64,000 nucleotides of DNA. Origin: Verrucomicrobiaceae bacterium. Lineage in GTDB: Bacteria > Verrucomicrobiota > Verrucomicrobiia > Verrucomicrobiales > Verrucomicrobiaceae. The translations under genes and the position numbers were made by a program. Under the pieces are notes generated by a model that was not told the origin of the DNA, did not search any database, and saw only the letters and a list, made by a program, of their open reading frames with translations. How positions within the stretch are numbered: position 1 is the first letter of the stretch; each line of letters begins with the position of its first letter. Positions 60,781 to 64,000 of this stretch are shown here, in pieces. The stretch spans positions 1,736,001 through 1,800,000 of the forward strand of contig JADJPM010000004.1 of assembly GCA_016713245.1 (NCBI GenBank). The letters are read 5' to 3'.

Positions 60781-61460
60781 GACTTCATGTTATCACCTTT
60801 ATCGCTCTGATCACAGTGGTTGGCTGTGGCAGGAAACCTGTCGTTGTGGTGCCGCCGTTGCCCACAGTTAGATTGGAAGATGTGCCAGGTCCAGCAAGTG
60901 CGATGGTTCTTGTTACGAAAGGCACGAATCTGCAAACCATCGCCACTGATGCCTACGGACATGAGGATTTCAGTGGTTTCGTTGCCAGTATGAATGGGAT
61001 TCCCGACCCGGCTATGGTGAGGGCAGGCAGGACATTGCAAACGCCTTCACTAGCTGCCGGGATTAAAGGAGCTGGCCTCGATTCTGGCTATCAGCCAGCC
61101 GTCAACGTGCTGGCTAAGGCTTGGACTGATGTCAGGGCATTTCTTCCTGAGTATGAGAAGCAACGTCGGGCCAGTGCTGTGCGTGATGGCGGCACTTTTG
61201 CACTCAGCAAGCCGCTGAGTGACGAGATGCTTCGCTGCGCCGACTCCATCGACGCCGCTCTGCATGTGTTGGAGAACCCGCCAGCGCACCACACGGCTCC
61301 CACGAGCACGCTTGGGAAATTTGGGGGATGCAGTGCTTATTTGCGTCGCTTCGCCGCCGGACATGCGGACAGCAACGATTACGATACCTGCCTCCTGCAA
61401 AAAGGATTCGGCCACGGGTTCACCTACTTGCTTATTTGGGTGCAATCTGGAGATCGTTGA
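60777..61460 (+). CDS. Lipoprotein with LysM-like segment
   Basis: The GTG at 60777 overlaps the preceding stop (GTGA) and gives 227 residues with a lipoprotein signal (VRLHVITFIALITVVGC, Cys at 17). A LysM-like segment lies at about 40-80 (VTKGTNLQTIATDAYGHEDF, ASMNGIPDPAMVRAGRTLQT), which would bind peptidoglycan. The remaining 140 residues are helical (LSDEMLRCADSIDAALHVLE, CSAYLRRFAAGHADSNDYD). The GTG start is chosen because the lipobox falls at the right distance. A longer frame upstream lies within the DUF1501 gene. Confidence 0.72.
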   Translation: MRLHVITFIALITVVGCGRKPVVVVPPLPTVRLEDVPGPASAMVLVTKGTNLQTIATDAYGHEDFSGFVASMNGIPDPAMVRAGRTLQTPSLAAGIKGAGLDSGYQPAVNVLAKAWTDVRAFLPEYEKQRRASAVRDGGTFALSKPLSDEMLRCADSIDAALHVLENPPAHHTAPTSTLGKFGGCSAYLRRFAAGHADSNDYDTCLLQKGFGHGFTYLLIWVQSGDR

Positions 61461-61518
61461 TCGCGAGTATCCGAACCGGTGCCTGGCAGAAGGCGCTTGG
61501 TCCGTTAAAATCCGCCTC

Positions 61519-61734
61519 ATGCACGAACACGACGACACTGGTGACAAGGCGGAGTACGCTTACTCGTGTTATCTGGCAGACATGTTTGAGCGTGGGCCAA
61601 TCCTTTTGACCAAAGCTCTGGCAAATGTTCAGCGGTGGCTATTGCAGGATTCGCATGGCGCGAAGAACCGATACTGGTGGCGGCAGTTGATTGACGATGC
61701 TTCAAGCGCCACTTTGGGACTCGCCAGACCATAA
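61519..61734 (+). CDS. Small hypothetical protein
   Basis: A 71-residue product (MHEHDDTGDKAEYAYSCYLA) with a charged helical sequence (LLTKALANVQRWLLQDSHGA, RYWWRQLIDDASSA). It may be a short partner of the preceding lipoprotein or a truncated gene. The frame upstream of 61519 overlaps the lipoprotein gene in another frame. No family recognised. Confidence 0.4.
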   Translation: MHEHDDTGDKAEYAYSCYLADMFERGPILLTKALANVQRWLLQDSHGAKNRYWWRQLIDDASSATLGLARP

Positions 61735-61981
61735 CCAGAATCAGATGCAGATGGGGGCGTATAAGCTGGAGGAGGTGATCAGCGCATTGAGGCGGTGAGG
61801 GGGGCGTCGTCACCTCCCGGGCTGCTGCGGAGCCGCGAAGCGAACTCTGAACGACGAACAGGGCCGCGAATGGCAACAAAATCGGGGGAGTCGTCACCTA
61901 GGCGGTCCTTCGCGCTGAGATGAAGAAGCCGTGCGCTGAGGGGCTTCAAGAGCTCGTTTCATCGCCGAACCACAACTTGTA

Positions 61982-62707
61982 TCAGGCTTTGAGGCCGCGT
62001 GTGCGGCTTTTTGTCATCGGGATGACGGAAGAGGTTTCACTGACTTGGTGAAACTCGACGATGTTGGAGGTCGTCTTACTGTCTTCGATGAGATTGACGA
62101 TTTCAATGCCGGCCCGCTCGAGGTCGTGCATGAGGGAGCGTGAGCGGGCGGTGAGGAAGGCGTAGCCCAAGTAGGCGGGAATGGCGACGACGAGGCCGAG
62201 GGCGGCGGTGATGAGGCTTTGATAGACGCCTTGGGCGACATCCGCCGGGGTGGTGAGGCCGTTGGAGGAGGAGATGCGGGTAAAGGCATCGAGAAGGCCG
62301 ATGAGGGTGCCAAGGAGGCCAATGAGGGGGCCGATGTGAGCGATGGCATTCAGGAGACTGAGAAATCGTTCCAAGCGGGGAACTTCAAGCTGGCCTGCTT
62401 CTTGGACGATTTCTTTGAGCTGTTCTCGAGGGGCGTGATGGCGGAGGAGGGCGGAGTGGATGACGCGGCCAGCAGGCACTCGGGTGGCGACGCATTCCTG
62501 AAGTGCTTCGGCGAAGTTTCGGCGGCTGATGAGGGTGGTGAGGCCGGCGAGGAATTCGCCGATGTTCATGCTGGCGCGGTGAAAGTAGGCCAGACGCTCG
62601 AGAAAGATGGCACCGGATAGGCAGAGGCAACCGAGGAGCAACCACACGAGGGGGCCACCTTTGGAGACGAGCTCCAGCGGTCCGGTGGTGATGCTAAGGT
62701 CAATCAT
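61982..62707 (-). CDS. MotA/TolQ/ExbB proton channel family protein
   Basis: The 241-residue protein has an N-terminal helix (GGPLVWLLLGCLCLSGAIFLER, residues 17-38). Two further helices lie at about 120-140 (NAIAHIGPLIGLLGTLIGLL) and 160-185 (VYQSLITAALGLVVAIPAYLG), the ExbB/TolQ/MotA core. It uses the proton gradient to energise a partner such as ExbD/TolR and TonB or TolA. No ExbD-like gene is adjacent inside the window. The genes upstream on the same strand are roadblock and MglA-like, an unusual neighbourhood for ExbB. Confidence 0.85.
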   Translation of the reverse strand: MIDLSITTGPLELVSKGGPLVWLLLGCLCLSGAIFLERLAYFHRASMNIGEFLAGLTTLISRRNFAEALQECVATRVPAGRVIHSALLRHHAPREQLKEIVQEAGQLEVPRLERFLSLLNAIAHIGPLIGLLGTLIGLLDAFTRISSSNGLTTPADVAQGVYQSLITAALGLVVAIPAYLGYAFLTARSRSLMHDLERAGIEIVNLIEDSKTTSNIVEFHQVSETSSVIPMTKSRTRGLKA

Positions 62708-62782
62708 GGCTGCGAATAAGACGAGGAAAGAGCAAGAGTTAGGCCGAAACGGGAAACTTGTAAATCGCGGATCTGCCGGTCC

Positions 62783-63184
62783 TTACCAGGCTGGCATGGC
62801 GTGGAGGGCATCCCCCAGATTGAAGGCAGAGGCGGAGGCTCGCCGGGGCTGGGTGGGGGCAGCGGGGGAGAGCTGGAAGGTGGCCGCGTGGCTGCGAACA
62901 GAGTCCATATTTGCTCCAGCTTCGCAACGGACGATGAGGGCGTGACGGTGTGGGAGGCCGCGGAGGAGAACCAAGCCGCCTTCGTGATGCTGAACGAGCT
63001 CAATACAATCGCCGGAACCACTGCGGCGGCCGAATTCGGAGGCGGCACTGAGCGTGGCGTGGGCTAGGACGAGCACGCCTGCCGAGGGTGGCATGGCCTC
63101 GCCAGCGGCGGTGATGAGATGGCCGCCGTCATCGGTGACGAAGGCGGAGAGGACGCCTGGGTGCTGGAGGAGGGAGGAAAGCAT
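62783..63184 (-). CDS. Roadblock/LC7 domain protein
   Basis: The 133-residue protein fits the roadblock/LC7 fold: LLQHPGVLSAFVTDDGGHLI near residues 5-24, AGVLVLAHATLSAASEFGRR near 34-55 and ELVQHHEGGLVLLRGLPHRHALIV near 62-85. The last 35 residues look disordered. Roadblock proteins regulate small GTPases; MglB is the activator of MglA. The GTPase gene lies 33 bases upstream on the same strand, supporting this pairing. Confidence 0.8.
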   Translation of the reverse strand: MLSSLLQHPGVLSAFVTDDGGHLITAAGEAMPPSAGVLVLAHATLSAASEFGRRSGSGDCIELVQHHEGGLVLLRGLPHRHALIVRCEAGANMDSVRSHAATFQLSPAAPTQPRRASASAFNLGDALHAMPAW

Positions 63185-63216
63185 GTGGTGGGCTGATTTT
63201 TTTGAGAGTGGTTCGA

Positions 63217-63894
63217 TCAGGCGGCGGCGAGGGCGGGGGCATGGCCGCTGGTCATTTCACGAGGCATGACTGCCTGCGAAGTGGGTGAGGGATTCACCGG
63301 GGCGTGCGCTTGACGAAACTGGTGGATGATGGTCTGCGAGACGGCGTTGAGTGTGGCGAGGACATTGCGACCTCCGCGGGCATCGGCTTCAAAGCTGAGG
63401 AAGGGGACAGGGCGGCTGTTGAAGAGGTATTCGAGGTAATCAACGGGGGCGGCGTTGGGTAGATCCCGCTTGTTGTATTGCAGGACGATGGGGAGGCGGT
63501 CGATGGAGCTGTCATTGAGGCGGAGATTGGCCTCAAGGCTCTGGAGGGCCTGCAAATTATCCCGCTGGCGGTCCATCTGGGAATCGGCGACGAAGACGAC
63601 GCCATCGGCCTGACGCAGGACGAGCTGGAGGGTGGCGTTGTAGGTGACTTGGCCGGGGACGGTGTAGAGATGGAAGGTGGTTTTGTATCCCGGAATGGCA
63701 TCGGCTTCGATACTGAGGAAATCGAAGAAGAGTGTGCGATCCTGTGCGGTGGAGAGGGAAATGAGATCGCTGCGGCCGCGAGGATCGAGCTTGGCGTGAA
63801 TTTGTTGAATGTTGGTGGTCTTTCCGCACAGCGGGGTGCCGCAATACACGATCTTAAAACTGATGGTGCGTTCGTCGTGGTTGATGCTGGGCAT
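63217..63894 (-). CDS. MglA-like small Ras-family GTPase
   Basis: The 225-residue GTPase has Walker A GTPLCGKTTN near residues 19-28, the switch regions LSTAQDRTLFFDFLSIE and YTVPGQVTYNATLQLVLRQADG (an MglA-like DxxG replacement, PGQ), and NKRDLPNAAPVDY (NKxD motif) near 142. The C-terminal 35 residues are Ala/Pro-rich. MglA-type GTPases control cell polarity and motility with a roadblock partner; here roadblock and an ExbB-like channel are next to it. Confidence 0.9.
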   Translation of the reverse strand: MPSINHDERTISFKIVYCGTPLCGKTTNIQQIHAKLDPRGRSDLISLSTAQDRTLFFDFLSIEADAIPGYKTTFHLYTVPGQVTYNATLQLVLRQADGVVFVADSQMDRQRDNLQALQSLEANLRLNDSSIDRLPIVLQYNKRDLPNAAPVDYLEYLFNSRPVPFLSFEADARGGRNVLATLNAVSQTIIHQFRQAHAPVNPSPTSQAVMPREMTSGHAPALAAA

Positions 63895-63923
63895 GGCAGT
63901 CGTGGGGAAATCCGATTTTGGGT

Positions 63924-64000
63924 TCAGCGAAGGAGTCGGGCGAGCTCACGGGCGACGAGGGTGATCTTGTCGCGGAGGCCGGTGCCGGGTTCGCCCTGAT
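63924..64000 (-). CDS. C-terminal end of an unidentified protein (partial)
   Basis: A frame enters from the right edge and ends at 63924 with about 24 visible residues (QGEPGTGLRDKITLVARELA then RLLR). The stop is 30 bases upstream of the MglA-like gene on the same strand, so it is likely part of the same operon, possibly another roadblock or regulator. Too short to classify. Confidence 0.5.
   Translation of the reverse strand, partial: QGEPGTGLRDKITLVARELARLLR

Noticed and set aside
1..64000. tRNA, rRNA or riboswitch genes
   Set aside because: I looked for T-loop-like GGTTCGAATCC patterns and conserved leaders by eye and found none; a covariance search was not possible.

Overview
The window is GC-rich, densely coded bacterial chromosome and most resembles a member of the Verrucomicrobiota (Prosthecobacter/Verrucomicrobium type). 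The reasons are the DUF1549/DUF1553 and DUF1501 proteins, a secreted sulfatase, an exosortase-EpsI fusion, several secreted oxidoreductase-like and beta-propeller proteins, and many palindromic intergenic repeats. A planctomycete is the main alternative. The assignment rests on gene content only, because there is no rRNA in the window and I found no tRNA.

Layout. 1-5.4 kb: end of an Ala/Lys/Glu-rich protein, sulfatase, DUF4112 membrane protein, a repeat-rich gap and a DUF1549/DUF1553 protein. 5.4-10 kb: an accessory stretch with an orphan integron attI copy, a frameshifted SseB-like gene, a fibronectin-type protein, seven 42-bp tandem repeats, two group II intron 3'-end fragments (the first at 2.65 kb) and small hypotheticals. 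10-25.6 kb: mostly housekeeping genes (proB, lipoprotein, moeA, NUDIX protein, ECF sigma with a membrane partner, citramalate synthase, sugar isomerase-like protein, CreD-like protein with hicBA and a CreB-like regulator, beta-propeller, uvrB). 25.6-43.3 kb: secreted hypotheticals, Gfo/Idh/MocA oxidoreductase, pyruvyl-transferase-like protein, cvfB, dnaA, DUF1501 protein, DEAD-box helicase, ClpX-like ATPase, PD40 propeller, exosortase, birA.

43.4-49.6 kb is the most interesting region. It has the layout of a chromosomal integron: an inactivated integron integrase on the minus strand, an attI region, then a plus-strand array of five cassettes separated by foldable attC sites. The outermost 7-bp boxes of attC1 and attC2 match the start of their own cassette perfectly, and those of attC3 and attC4 match with one difference; attC5 is poorer. 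Cassette 2 holds an IS91-like transposase with a frameshifted tyrosine recombinase. The 132 bp next to the integrase, ending exactly at the GTT crossover core, recur in inverted orientation at 5437-5568 without any integrase.

49.6-64 kb: cation diffusion facilitator, small protein plus HNH nuclease, uvrA carrying three in-frame palindromic repeat insertions, a proline-rich anchored protein, a second DUF1549/DUF1553-DUF1501 operon interrupted by a four-helix-bundle gene flanked by the same microrepeat type, a LysM-like lipoprotein, and a minus-strand ExbB/MotA, roadblock and MglA-like GTPase cluster that runs off the right edge.
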